Shown here: positions 52,801 through 60,028 of the stretch, in pieces
How positions within the stretch are numbered: the stretch's first letter is position 1
How the letters are laid out: the number at the start of each line of letters is the position of its first letter
Origin: Gracilimonas sp040117685
GTDB lineage: Bacteria; Bacteroidota; Rhodothermia; Balneolales; Balneolaceae
Assembly (NCBI RefSeq): GCF_040117685.2
Contig: NZ_JBEDYP020000009.1
Coordinates: 62,001 to 126,000, forward strand
Reading direction: 5' to 3'
Length of the DNA: 64,000 nucleotides
Notes under the pieces: generated by a model
What the model saw: only the letters and a program-made list of their open reading frames with translations
Databases searched by the model: none
Told to the model about the DNA's origin: nothing
Made by a program: the position numbers and the translations under genes

Positions 52801-53200
52801 CTAAGTCATAAATCCACACTCCTTCTCCACCGGAAGCATCCGAAATAAACGCAATCTTTTTCCCATCCGGGCTAAACCGGGGTTGGCTGTCGAACTGCAT
52901 GCCTTCGGTTAACTGAGTTGCTTCCCCACCTTCCACCGGGATGGTATATAGATCACCGAGGTAATCAAATACTATGGTTTTGCCATCCGGACTCACATCA
53001 AGGGCTATCCAGGAACCTTCATTCAGGTTAAAAGAAAACTCACGACCGGGTTCCAGAGGTAAGTCATTCTTCTTTTCTTCTTCGGTGCTGTCTGCTTCCG
53101 CTTCCCCATCCTGAGCGGCAGAAAACTGAGGCAGAGAAATTACCAGCAATCCTGCGAACAAAAATTTGATCCATTTATTTACAAACATGCGCTTTTCCAT
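49868..53200 (-). CDS. TolB-like propeller fused to amidohydrolase, secreted
   Basis: From the ATG at 53200 (1,110 residues; the ATG at 53188 with GGA upstream is an equally good choice) it begins with a signal peptide ending 'LPQFSAAQDG'. PD40/TolB propeller repeats ('VSPDGKTIVFDYLGDLYTIP', 'FSPDGKKIAFISDASG') fill about 50-610, and a very acidic linker of about 60 residues follows. The last 450 residues are an amidohydrolase with 'GFVDTHAHFRHP' (HxH metal pair near 752) and later 'LGYHWELWAMAAGGISEHD'. The fusion is a known Bacteroidota/FCB architecture, an exported metallo-dipeptidase- or imidazolonepropionase-like hydrolase; the substrate is unknown. It is monocistronic. Confidence 0.88.
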   Translation of the reverse strand: MEKRMFVNKWIKFLFAGLLVISLPQFSAAQDGEAEADSTEEEKKNDLPLEPGREFSFNLNEGSWIALDVSPDGKTIVFDYLGDLYTIPVEGGEATQLTEGMQFDSQPRFSPDGKKIAFISDASGGEGVWIYDLETEEKEQLTKGKDNEYQSPEWMPDGKYVIASKDDPGNHKIWMYHIDGGSGVALADEPGNMRMLEGAFGADERYIWFSRRFGTWNYNASMPQYQIATYDRETGDITVQSNRYGSSFRPTLSSDGKWLVYGTRHDEYTGLVKRDLETGDESWLAYPVQHDDQESRASRDVLPGMSFTPDNKHVIASYGGKIWKLPIDGGDAIEIPFSVNSTIELGPELDFDYPIEDTPQFEITQIRDAVPSPDGRKIAFTALNEIYTMVLPDGEPKKLVDLDETQAQPVWAPDGEWIAFVTWTPETGKVYKVRPNGRRLQQLNKEEGVFQDPVWNNDGSRIVLIKGQPQDFRNATRRTAFQGTSDLIWIDADGSENNFITYTNGRGNPHFVKGSDRIYLSSWGGLSSIRWDGTDEKEHLEVSRSGGGTASWIRMAPEGDQALAQVRSDLFVVTVPKVGGEAPEIRVGGSSSQFPSKQLTDIGGQFPAWSWDANRVHWSIGNAHVIYDFDDEQAYEDSVKAAKELEEEKAEDESEEAESEEESDEEGEEKKDEGYQPREIEISVMADRDTPEGVLVLRGVRLITMNGDEIIENADLVIQDNRIVGVGNQGEVDIPEGAEIMEMNGKTVIPGFVDTHAHFRHPVNLHRGEFWSYLTNLAYGVITTRDPQTATTDVLTYQDLVHAGKLLGPRVYSTGPGVFSSEDISDLDHARDVLTRYSKYYDTKTIKMYGAGNREQRQWIIQAAKEQELMPTTEGSLDFKENLTQVIDGYPGHEHSFPVFPLYNDVIDLVAFSRTVYTPTLLVAYGGPWAENYFYAIERPHDEPKLQRFMPHQNLDERTRRRNAGWFMEEEHVFEELSVFVKDLVEAGGRAGVGSHGQLQGLGYHWELWAMAAGGISEHDILKVATIQGADGIGLDQDLGSIEEGKLADLVILNSNPLDDIRNTADISHIMKNGYMYEAETLNEVFPNQRELPTFWWQNNEPVNVPGVDR

Positions 53201-53460
53201 AGTATTCGGCTTAATTAATTTGAAGTGAAAGAAGCTAAAAAATTTAGCGAACCAGCCCAATCGTTTTACAAGTATATACAAGTCATACTTCTGTTTTCGC
53301 CACTAAAACACGCAAGCACAAAAAAGTTGATTAAATTCGATACGGCTATCATTAGCCACATCTTTTAACCTTAGTTTGGTTCTATGTGTATCCTGATTCC
53401 AGCCATTTCAAATGAAAAATTGGGTTTCAGAAATGTTATCTTCAGCAAAAATTTTAAAAC

Positions 53461-54300
53461 ATGACATTTACAGAAAAACTAAGAGCCTCGGTACAGGAAG
53501 CAGGCTCTACTTTATGTGTGGGACTTGATCCCAACCTCGATCTTCTTCCTCAACCTGTTAAGCAGCAGTTTGAATCGCCCGAAGAGCAGGTTAGCTATTT
53601 CTGTAAGTTGGTTATCGACTATACTGCGGATTATGCAGCTGCTTTTAAACCCAACCTGGCTTTTTTCGAAGCACTGGGTAAAAACGGGCTGTCCGTTTTT
53701 GAGGAAGTGATCAGACACATTCCCGATAATAAGATTATCATTGCTGACGCTAAACGAGGTGATATCAGCTCCACGGCCGATCATTACAAAAAAGCGTACT
53801 TCGATGAGTTTAATGTGGATGCCATCACCATAAACCCATTGATGGGTTTCGAAACACTGGAAGCCTTTTCCAAAGATGAAACCAAGGGTATGTATGTACT
53901 GGCTCTGACCTCAAACTCCGGAGCTTCGGATTTCCTCAAGCAGCCTTATAAGAACTTTGAATCCATGTCGGAGTACATAGCGGATCAGCTTTCCAAAAAA
54001 TCCCGCTTTTCTGATACTCATTTAGGAATGGTGATTGGAGCTACGCAAGCAGAGGAAGCTTCGTCTGTTTTAAAATATCACCCCGAAGGCGCCTTACTTA
54101 TTCCTGGTATCGGTGCACAGGGAGGTTCGGTGTCTGAGCTGGATAAAGCGCTTAGTAGTCATGCAGGAATTCCCCTGATCAACTCAAGCCGGGGCATTAT
54201 TTATGCCGGAAAGGATGAGGGCGATTGGCCTGATTATATTGCCGAACAAGCAAAATCCATGAAACAGAAATTGAATTCAATTACCAAAAAATATGTCTGA
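53461..54300 (+). CDS. pyrF: Orotidine 5'-phosphate decarboxylase
   Basis: The 279-residue enzyme converts OMP to UMP. Asp96, Lys98 and Asp101 in 'IIIADAKRGDISSTADHY' are the catalytic triad, and 'LCVGLDPNLDLLP' and 'NSSRGIIYAG' the other conserved loops. The length and sequence fit the subfamily 2 (longer) PyrF of Bacteroidota. It overlaps rnhA by eight bases, so the two are co-translated. About 180 bases upstream are gene-free. Confidence 0.94.
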   Translation: MTFTEKLRASVQEAGSTLCVGLDPNLDLLPQPVKQQFESPEEQVSYFCKLVIDYTADYAAAFKPNLAFFEALGKNGLSVFEEVIRHIPDNKIIIADAKRGDISSTADHYKKAYFDEFNVDAITINPLMGFETLEAFSKDETKGMYVLALTSNSGASDFLKQPYKNFESMSEYIADQLSKKSRFSDTHLGMVIGATQAEEASSVLKYHPEGALLIPGIGAQGGSVSELDKALSSHAGIPLINSSRGIIYAGKDEGDWPDYIAEQAKSMKQKLNSITKKYV

Positions 54301-54736
54301 TAAGCCGGAAGTTATTGTGTACACCGATGGAGCCTGTAGTGGAAACCCGGGCCCGGGAGGTTGGGGTGCCGTCCTCATCTGGAATGGAAAAGAGAAAGAA
54401 CTTTCGGGAGGAGACCCGCAAACCACCAACAACCGAATGGAGATGCAGGCCGTAACCGAAGCCTTAAATGCATTGAATAAACCCTGCACGGTTATCATCC
54501 ACAGCGACAGCGCCCTCATTATTAACGCCTTTACCCAGGGATGGATCGACAGCTGGCAAAAACGCGGCTGGCGTAAAGCCGACAAGAAACCGGTGGAAAA
54601 CAAGGAACTCTGGCAGGATATGCTGGAAGCTATGAAGCCTCACACCGTAAAATGGGTGAAGGTAAAAGGCCACGCCGGAATCGAACTAAACGAACGAGCC
54701 GACCAACTGGCAGTAGCCGAATCAAAGAAATTCTAA
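54293..54736 (+). CDS. rnhA: Ribonuclease HI
   Basis: The 147-residue enzyme removes RNA from RNA-DNA hybrids. Catalytic Asp12 ('VYTDGACSGNPG'), Glu50 ('NNRMEMQAV'), Asp72 ('HSDSALII') and Asp137 ('NERADQLA'), with His127 ('KGHAGIELN'), are all in place, and the length is typical of bacterial RNase HI. Its ATG overlaps the pyrF stop (ATGTCTGA). It is convergent with tsaD. Confidence 0.95.
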   Translation: MSDKPEVIVYTDGACSGNPGPGGWGAVLIWNGKEKELSGGDPQTTNNRMEMQAVTEALNALNKPCTVIIHSDSALIINAFTQGWIDSWQKRGWRKADKKPVENKELWQDMLEAMKPHTVKWVKVKGHAGIELNERADQLAVAESKKF

Positions 54737-54806
54737 ATGAAAAATTCAAAATTTAAAATAGGGAATGTCCCAATTTTAAATTTTTCATTTTGAATTCTTA
54801 ATTCCT
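54737..54806. repeat. Intergenic word palindrome, AAATTTAAAAT/TTTTTCATTTTGAATT type
   Basis: TGAAAAATTCAAAATTTAAA then ATAGGGA (54738-54764) mirrors TCCCAATTTTAAATTTTTCA and TTTTGAATTC (54768-54797). The 16-mer TTTTTCATTTTGAATT (54781-54796) is identical to 14882-14897. It begins next to the rnhA stop and ends at the tsaD stop. Confidence 0.8.
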
Positions 54807-55788
54807 AAAGCGAAGCGTAAGGCACCATATCCAGATCATCAAACTGCCCGGCTTCGGCTTTCATTTTTCCGGTGATGGCAATCATGGCTGCGTTGTCGGT
54901 ACAATAGCTGATTTTTGGGGAGAACAGCTTTACACCTATGTCTTTTGCCATCTTTTCTGATTTCTCTCTCAGCATTGAATTCGCTGACACCCCTCCTGCC
55001 AGCAACACCGTCTTTACTCCTGTTTTCTTAATGGCTCGTTTCAATTTTTTCACTAACACTTCAGCAATAGCAAAAGAAACGCTGGCGCAAATATCATTCA
55101 TATGCTCCTGAATCCAGCTCTCCTCTTTATCCTGAAGATAATACAGCACGCTGGTTTTTAACCCCGAGAAGCTGAAATCCAGCCCTTCCTGAAGCAAAGC
55201 CTGGGGAAATTTATGAAATTCAGGATTTCCATCTTTAGCTAGACGATCCATATGAGGCCCGGCCGGATAGGGAAGTCCCAGCAGCTTGCCGATTTTATCG
55301 AAGGCTTCCCCGGCAGCATCATCCCGTGTCTGCCCGATAATCTCGTGCTCAAAGGCTGACGGCACATAAACCAACTGTGTATGCCCACCCGATACGGTAA
55401 GCGCCACTAATGGAAACTCAGGGCTATGATCGATAAAATTGGCATAGATGTGAGCATCCATATGGTTAATCCCAATCAATGGGATATTTCGTGACAGGGA
55501 GAGTCCTTTAGCAAAACAGGTTCCAACTAACAGTGAGCCCAGCAATCCGGGGCCCTGGGTTACAGCAATAGCATCTATTTCATCCAGGGAAACCCGTGCT
55601 TCTTCCAGCGCCTGATTCACCGTTTGAGTAATGGTTTTTTGATGGGCCCGCGAGGCCAGCTCCGGCACCACCCCGCCAAATTTGAGGTGGATAGACTGAG
55701 AGGCAATCACGTTCGACTTAATTCCTTCAGCCGTTAAAACCGCCGCCGAAGTATCATCACAAGAGGATTCAATTCCAAGAATATTCAT
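54805..55788 (-). CDS. tsaD: tRNA N6-threonylcarbamoyladenosine synthase subunit TsaD
   Basis: The 327-residue protein starts 'MNILGIESSCDDTSAAVL', the family opening, and has the metal ligands His109 and His113 ('GINHMDAHIYANF'), 'VALTVSGGHTQLVYV' and 'LLAGGVSANSMLREK'. TsaD transfers the threonylcarbamoyl group to A37 of ANN-decoding tRNAs and works with TsaB, TsaC and TsaE, which are not in the window. Length is normal. Confidence 0.95.
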   Translation of the reverse strand: MNILGIESSCDDTSAAVLTAEGIKSNVIASQSIHLKFGGVVPELASRAHQKTITQTVNQALEEARVSLDEIDAIAVTQGPGLLGSLLVGTCFAKGLSLSRNIPLIGINHMDAHIYANFIDHSPEFPLVALTVSGGHTQLVYVPSAFEHEIIGQTRDDAAGEAFDKIGKLLGLPYPAGPHMDRLAKDGNPEFHKFPQALLQEGLDFSFSGLKTSVLYYLQDKEESWIQEHMNDICASVSFAIAEVLVKKLKRAIKKTGVKTVLLAGGVSANSMLREKSEKMAKDIGVKLFSPKISYCTDNAAMIAITGKMKAEAGQFDDLDMVPYASL

Positions 55789-55830
55789 GTCTTAAAGATA
55801 GGAATGTTGGGCATGAAAGACACTTTTGAA

Positions 55831-55880
55831 TGGAACATGGATGACATGGATTGAGCTGATTTTCACCGATGAAGAATATT
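55831..55880. repeat. Half of a TGGAACAyGGATGA intergenic element
   Basis: TGGAACATGGATGA (55831-55844) is the exact reverse complement of 18100-18113, followed by a degenerate continuation GACATGGATTGAGCTGATTTT. No opposite arm is clear before the dnaK terminator, so only half of the palindrome seems kept. Confidence 0.55.
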
Positions 55881-55945
55881 TTTATCCTCTGATCCTCTAA
55901 CGCATCCGCTTCTTCCCTCTTCTATTCAAAACCATCATTACCACA

Positions 55946-55982
55946 AACAAAAAAATCCCGACGGGAAAACCCGACGGGATTA
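55946..55982 (-). terminator. dnaK terminator
   Basis: Read on the minus strand, ATCCCGTCGGG-TTTT-CCCGTCGGGAT is an 11-bp stem with one T-T mismatch, then TTTTTTTG. It lies about 35 bases after the dnaK stop. Confidence 0.9.
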
Positions 55983-56015
55983 GTTCTGTCTTCGAGTAAG
56001 TGAGCTATATGTTAC

Positions 56016-57968
56016 TTACTTCTTGTCTTCATCGTCAACTACTTCGTAATCTGCATCTACGGCGTCATCGCCTTCATCAGATTCTTCTTCGGAAGCGGAT
56101 GCACCATCAGCGCCGGGAGTTTGTCCTCCTGCAGCTCCGGCTGCGCCACCGGCAGCAGCTTCTTCCTGAGTAGCTTTATAGATTTCTTCAGAAGCACCGG
56201 ACCAAGCCTGATTTACAGCTTCAATCGCTGAGTCAATCTCGTCCATATTTTCTTCTTTGTGTGCTTTCTCAAGAGTCTCAAGAGCATCTTCGATGGCTTT
56301 CTTGTTGTCATCGGAGATCTTGTCGCCGTATTCATCAAGCTGCTTGCGGGTAGAGAATACCAGGCTGTCAGCCTCGTTCAACTTCTCAACACGCTCTTTA
56401 ATCTTCTTGTCTTCTTCAGCGTGTTCTTCGGCAGCTTTTTTCATTTTTTCGATTTCCTCGTCAGACAATCCTGAAGAAGATTCGATTCGAATACTTTGTT
56501 CTTTACCGGTTCCTTTGTCTTGCGCCTTAATGTTAAGCACACCGTTGGCATCCATATCAAAGGAAACCTCGATTTGCGGAACACCACGTGGCGCCGGTGG
56601 AATTCCGTCTAAGTGGAAACGACCAAGCGTTCGGTTGTCCTGAGCTTTGGCACGTTCACCCTGCAACACATGAATTTCTACACTCGACTGATTAGCCGCA
56701 GCGGTAGAGAATGTTTGTGACTTGCTGGTTGGGATCGTGCTGTTTGCTTCGATTAGTGGTGTCATAACTCCTCCCAGAGTCTCAATTCCAAGGGTAAGAG
56801 GAGTCACGTCCAGAAGTACAACGTCTTCCACATCACCAGACATTACACCGCCCTGAATAGCAGCACCAACTGCTACTACTTCGTCAGGATTCACGCCTTT
56901 GCTTGGGTCTTTACCAAAGAATTCTTTAACGGCTTCCTGAATTTTTGGAATCCGGGTTGAACCACCCACCAGAATTACCTGGTCGATATCGTTCTTGGTA
57001 AAGCCGGCATCGTCCAAAGCCTTTTTGCAAGGGTCGATAGAGCGCTTAATCAGATCATCAGCCAGCTGCTCAAACTTGGCTCGGCTCAGGTCAATGTTCA
57101 GGTGTTTTGGACCTGAGTCTGTAGCCGTCACAAATGGCAGGTTGATGTTGGTTTTCTGAGAGCTTGAGAGTTCAACTTTAGCTTTCTCAGCAGCATCTTT
57201 CAACCGCTGCATAGCCATTGGATCTTTTCGAAGGTCTATACCTTCATCCTTTTTAAACTCATCGGCCAGGAAATCGATGATACGCTGATCAAAATCGTCG
57301 CCACCAAGGTGAGTATCACCATTGGTTGACTTCACTTCAAATACACCGTCACCTAATTCCAGGATAGACACATCAAAAGTACCGCCACCGAGATCATACA
57401 CTACGATAGTTTGGTCATCATCTTTCTTATCCAAACCATAAGCCAGAGAAGCTGCGGTTGGCTCGTTTATAATTCGTTTAACTTCCAGTCCGGCAATTTT
57501 TCCGGCTTCCTGTGTTGCCTTACGCTGCGCATCGTTGAAGTAAGCAGGAACTGTGATTACAGCTTCAGTAACTTTTTCGCCCAGATACTCTTCAGCAGTC
57601 TGCTTCATTTTTTGCAGTACCATTGCTGAGATTTCCTGAGGCGCATACTTGCGATCTTCAATTTCAACACGTGCCGTGTTGTCATCGCCTTTTACAATTT
57701 TGTAGTTAACCTGCTTGGTCTCATCCTTAACCTCGTCGAACATGCGTCCCATAAAGCGTTTTACGGAAGCAACGGTCTTATCCGGGTTTGTGATGGCCTG
57801 ACGTTTTGCAGGAGCTCCAACCAGGCGCTCGCCGTCTTTTGTGAAAGCAACAACAGAAGGAGTAGTTCGCCCACCCTCACTGTTCTGAATCACAACCGGC
57901 TCGTTGCCTTCCATTACGGCTACGCACGAATTGGTAGTTCCTAAGTCAATTCCTATGATTTTTCCCAT
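56016..57968 (-). CDS. dnaK: Chaperone DnaK (Hsp70)
   Basis: The 650-residue chaperone has the ATPase opening 'IGIDLGTTNSCVAVMEG', 'VYDLGGGTFDVSILELGDGVFEV', 'VGGSTRIPKIQEAV', the interdomain linker 'DVVLLDVTPLTLGIETLGG' and a C-terminal lid ending in an acidic 'GDDAVDADYEVVDDEDKK'. It assists protein folding in the cytoplasm using DnaJ and GrpE. Neither gene is adjacent; hsp20 lies upstream on the same strand, 109 bases away with a palindrome between. No CIRCE-type (TTAGCACTC-N9-GAGTGCTAA) element is visible before it. Confidence 0.97.
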   Translation of the reverse strand: MGKIIGIDLGTTNSCVAVMEGNEPVVIQNSEGGRTTPSVVAFTKDGERLVGAPAKRQAITNPDKTVASVKRFMGRMFDEVKDETKQVNYKIVKGDDNTARVEIEDRKYAPQEISAMVLQKMKQTAEEYLGEKVTEAVITVPAYFNDAQRKATQEAGKIAGLEVKRIINEPTAASLAYGLDKKDDDQTIVVYDLGGGTFDVSILELGDGVFEVKSTNGDTHLGGDDFDQRIIDFLADEFKKDEGIDLRKDPMAMQRLKDAAEKAKVELSSSQKTNINLPFVTATDSGPKHLNIDLSRAKFEQLADDLIKRSIDPCKKALDDAGFTKNDIDQVILVGGSTRIPKIQEAVKEFFGKDPSKGVNPDEVVAVGAAIQGGVMSGDVEDVVLLDVTPLTLGIETLGGVMTPLIEANSTIPTSKSQTFSTAAANQSSVEIHVLQGERAKAQDNRTLGRFHLDGIPPAPRGVPQIEVSFDMDANGVLNIKAQDKGTGKEQSIRIESSSGLSDEEIEKMKKAAEEHAEEDKKIKERVEKLNEADSLVFSTRKQLDEYGDKISDDNKKAIEDALETLEKAHKEENMDEIDSAIEAVNQAWSGASEEIYKATQEEAAAGGAAGAAGGQTPGADGASASEEESDEGDDAVDADYEVVDDEDKK

Positions 57969-58017
57969 TGGTCTAAAATCTGAGTTTTATTTGTTTGATT
58001 TAATATTCTTGTCTGTT

Positions 58018-58077
58018 GATATGGTGATTAAGTGATATCAATTTATTCATCACTTTATCACCATATCACTTATCACT
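58018..58077. repeat. Intergenic word palindrome, GATATGGTGATAAAGTGAT type
   Basis: GATATGGTGATTAAGTGAT (58018-58036) faces ATCACTTTATCACCATATC (58049-58067) with one mismatch across 12 bases. The right arm's reverse complement is identical to 58624-58642, 19 bases. It lies between hsp20 and dnaK. Confidence 0.85.
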
Positions 58078-58512
58078 TTACTTAACCGGAATGGATTGTG
58101 AATCCTTTAACGCCTCCGATTTAGGCATGGCGATGGTCAAAACACCGTTCCTGAAGCTGGCTGACACTTCGGCCGCATTCACATTTTGTGGTACCGCAAA
58201 TGCCCGGGCAAAAGCCCCGCGACGTCGTTCCTGTCGCTTAAATTCTTCGCCATCTCCGGCGGTGATTTCACGTTCGCCTTTCACCGTAAGCACATTGTTC
58301 TTGAGGGAAATTCCAATCTCTTTTTTGGATAATCCCGGAAGATCCAACAGAATTTTAAATTCTTCTTCACTCTCTACAATGTCGCAGTCAGGAGCAAAAT
58401 CTTTGTCTTCGTTGGCCAGCGGCACAACTTTCTCTACAAATTGCTGAATATCTTTACCCAGCTTTGAGAGATGTCTCTCAATCTCGATACCAAATTCTGT
58501 AAAATCTCCCAT
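58078..58512 (-). CDS. Small heat-shock protein Hsp20
   Basis: The 144-residue protein has the alpha-crystallin domain ('ESEEEFKILLDLPGLSKKEIGISLKNNVLTVKGE', 'FARAFAVPQNVNAAEVSASFRNGVLTIAMPK') and a short C-terminal I-x-V extension ('SIPVK'). It is an ATP-independent holdase that keeps unfolding proteins soluble until DnaK acts; the neighbouring dnaK is consistent. A strong GGAGGTGA (minus strand, 58542-58535) lies 22 bases before the ATG, oddly far, and no alternative start closer to it keeps the frame open. Two 9-base direct repeats lie further upstream. Confidence 0.92.
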   Translation of the reverse strand: MGDFTEFGIEIERHLSKLGKDIQQFVEKVVPLANEDKDFAPDCDIVESEEEFKILLDLPGLSKKEIGISLKNNVLTVKGEREITAGDGEEFKRQERRRGAFARAFAVPQNVNAAEVSASFRNGVLTIAMPKSEALKDSQSIPVK

Positions 58513-58587
58513 GTGCTTGCCGATTTATTCTTGTTCACCTCCAAGTAAGCAATAGCAATGCCAATCAGGAAAGGCGGTGGGAAAACT

Positions 58588-58608
58588 GACGTATTGACGG
58601 ACGTATTG
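58588..58608. promoter_or_regulatory. Direct repeat GACGTATTG x2 upstream of hsp20
   Basis: GACGTATTG occurs at 58588-58596 and again at 58600-58608, on the same face of the helix a turn apart (12-base pitch). It is 75-95 bases upstream of the hsp20 start, a common activator-site position. The factor is unknown. CtsR and CIRCE sites look different. Confidence 0.35.
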
Positions 58609-58610
58609 TC

Positions 58611-58759
58611 AGGAGTGATGAGTGATATGGTGATAAAGTGATTAGGTGATTGCTTAACTTAGCTCACCTAAGAAAAATAAAACCTCATGTACTTAAACTT
58701 ACCCACCTGCTTGACATACCCCGCCACCATATCACTCATCACTTTATCACCAAATCACC
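58611..58759. repeat. Intergenic word palindrome overlapping the aroA 3' end
   Basis: GTGATGAGTGATATGGTG (58615-58632) and its exact reverse complement CACCATATCACTCATCAC (58725-58742) are arms 92 bases apart. GATATGGTGATAAAGTGAT (58624-58642) repeats the 58049 arm. The right arm carries the last codons of aroA (Leu-Gly-Asp-Leu-Val-Ile-Lys, stop at 58739), so the same word serves as gene end and palindrome arm. Confidence 0.85.
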
Positions 58760-60028
58760 AAGATCTTCCCAGAAGCCGGGGTAGGATACGGCTGCGGATT
58801 CGGCATCTTTGATAGAGCTTTCTCCGGTTCCTTTTAATGAAAGAACAGCAGCAGCCATCGCAATGCGGTGGTCGTGAAAAGACTCAAATTTTGCAGATTG
58901 AAATGAGAACTCCGGGTTCCCGTGAATGGTCAAGCCATCTTCTTTCTCTTCAAAATCTGCTCCAACCGCTTTCAGCACTTTAGACATGGCCATAATACGG
59001 TCGGTTTCTTTATGCCGAAGTTCTTCTGCACCGGATATTTCTGATGTACCCTCCGCAAACAGCATAGCTACTGATAGTATGGGGAGTTCATCGATGCAAT
59101 TAGGAATCATCATTGGATCAATCTCTATTGCTTTCAAATCAGATCCTTTCACCACAATATCCCCTGCCGGTTCAGCTCCTTCCATGCGTTCATTTTCTAT
59201 GGTGATGTCTGCACCCATCTCATTTAATATATCCAAAAGGGCATTTCGGGTTGGATTCAGCCCTACATTATCAATCTTAATCTCGGCATCAGTTTGAATA
59301 GCGCCGGCTACCAGCCAGAAAGCTGCTGCAGAAAAATCTCCCGGAATGGTGTAGCTTTGATTGGGAATCTCATCCGCCAAACTTGCCGAAATGATTTTGC
59401 GATCCTGAACCACTTTTTGGTCGAGATTCAGTAACCGCTCAGTATGATCACGGCTGGGCAATATTTCAATAACCTGTGTTAGCTCTTCTCCAAATAAACC
59501 GGCTAATAACACACACGACTTCAGCTGGGCACTTGGAATCGGAAGTTCAAACTGCAAAGGCTTCAGCGATTCATTCCTGTTAATGAAAAGCGGAGCATAA
59601 GCACCGTTCCGCGCCAGGATATGTGCCCCCATTTTCTCAAGAGGTTTGATAATTCGTGTCATCGTGCGTCCGCAGAGGGATTCATCCCCTACCAACTTTG
59701 CCGAAATACCGGCACCAACCAATACTCCCGAAAGCAAGCGCATGGCTGTACCTGAATTCCCGCAATCAAGATCTTTTTCAGGAGTTTTGATATTCCTTCT
59801 TCCGGTTCCTTTTATGATAAGGGTATCGTTTCCCTCTTTAACTTCGGCCCCAAGTTGCTGTACACAGCTTAATGTACTTTGCGGATCCTGGGCTTTGGAA
59901 TAGTTTTTTACTTCCGAAATGCCATCGTGCAGTAACGAGAAAATGGCAGCACGTTGTGAGATTGACTTATCAGGAGGGAGTGTAAGTTCACCTTTTAAAG
60001 ATGAAGCCGGAGTAATCTTTTTTATCAT
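58739..60028 (-). CDS. aroA: 3-phosphoshikimate 1-carboxyvinyltransferase (EPSP synthase)
   Basis: The 429-residue shikimate-pathway enzyme joins PEP and shikimate-3-phosphate. 'LPPDKSISQRAAIFSLL' near the start, 'DCGNSGTAMRLLSGVL' around 90-105 and the late 'ELRHKETDRIMAMSKVL' and 'DHRIAMAAAVLSL' are canonical. Start ATG overlaps the stop of the TPR gene (ATGA), so translation is coupled. The last residues are encoded by the palindromic word repeat, as described for 58611-58759. Confidence 0.95.
   Translation of the reverse strand: MIKKITPASSLKGELTLPPDKSISQRAAIFSLLHDGISEVKNYSKAQDPQSTLSCVQQLGAEVKEGNDTLIIKGTGRRNIKTPEKDLDCGNSGTAMRLLSGVLVGAGISAKLVGDESLCGRTMTRIIKPLEKMGAHILARNGAYAPLFINRNESLKPLQFELPIPSAQLKSCVLLAGLFGEELTQVIEILPSRDHTERLLNLDQKVVQDRKIISASLADEIPNQSYTIPGDFSAAAFWLVAGAIQTDAEIKIDNVGLNPTRNALLDILNEMGADITIENERMEGAEPAGDIVVKGSDLKAIEIDPMMIPNCIDELPILSVAMLFAEGTSEISGAEELRHKETDRIMAMSKVLKAVGADFEEKEDGLTIHGNPEFSFQSAKFESFHDHRIAMAAAVLSLKGTGESSIKDAESAAVSYPGFWEDLGDLVIK

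Noticed and set aside
53401..53460. Promoter TTG...TATCTTCA before pyrF
   Set aside because: The spacing between the halves (14 bases) is too short and the -7 element has two mismatches to TAnnTTTG.
57969..58077. CIRCE or heat-shock sigma element before dnaK
   Set aside because: No TTAGCACTC...GAGTGCTAA or similar was found; the spacer is taken by the GATATGGTGAT palindrome.
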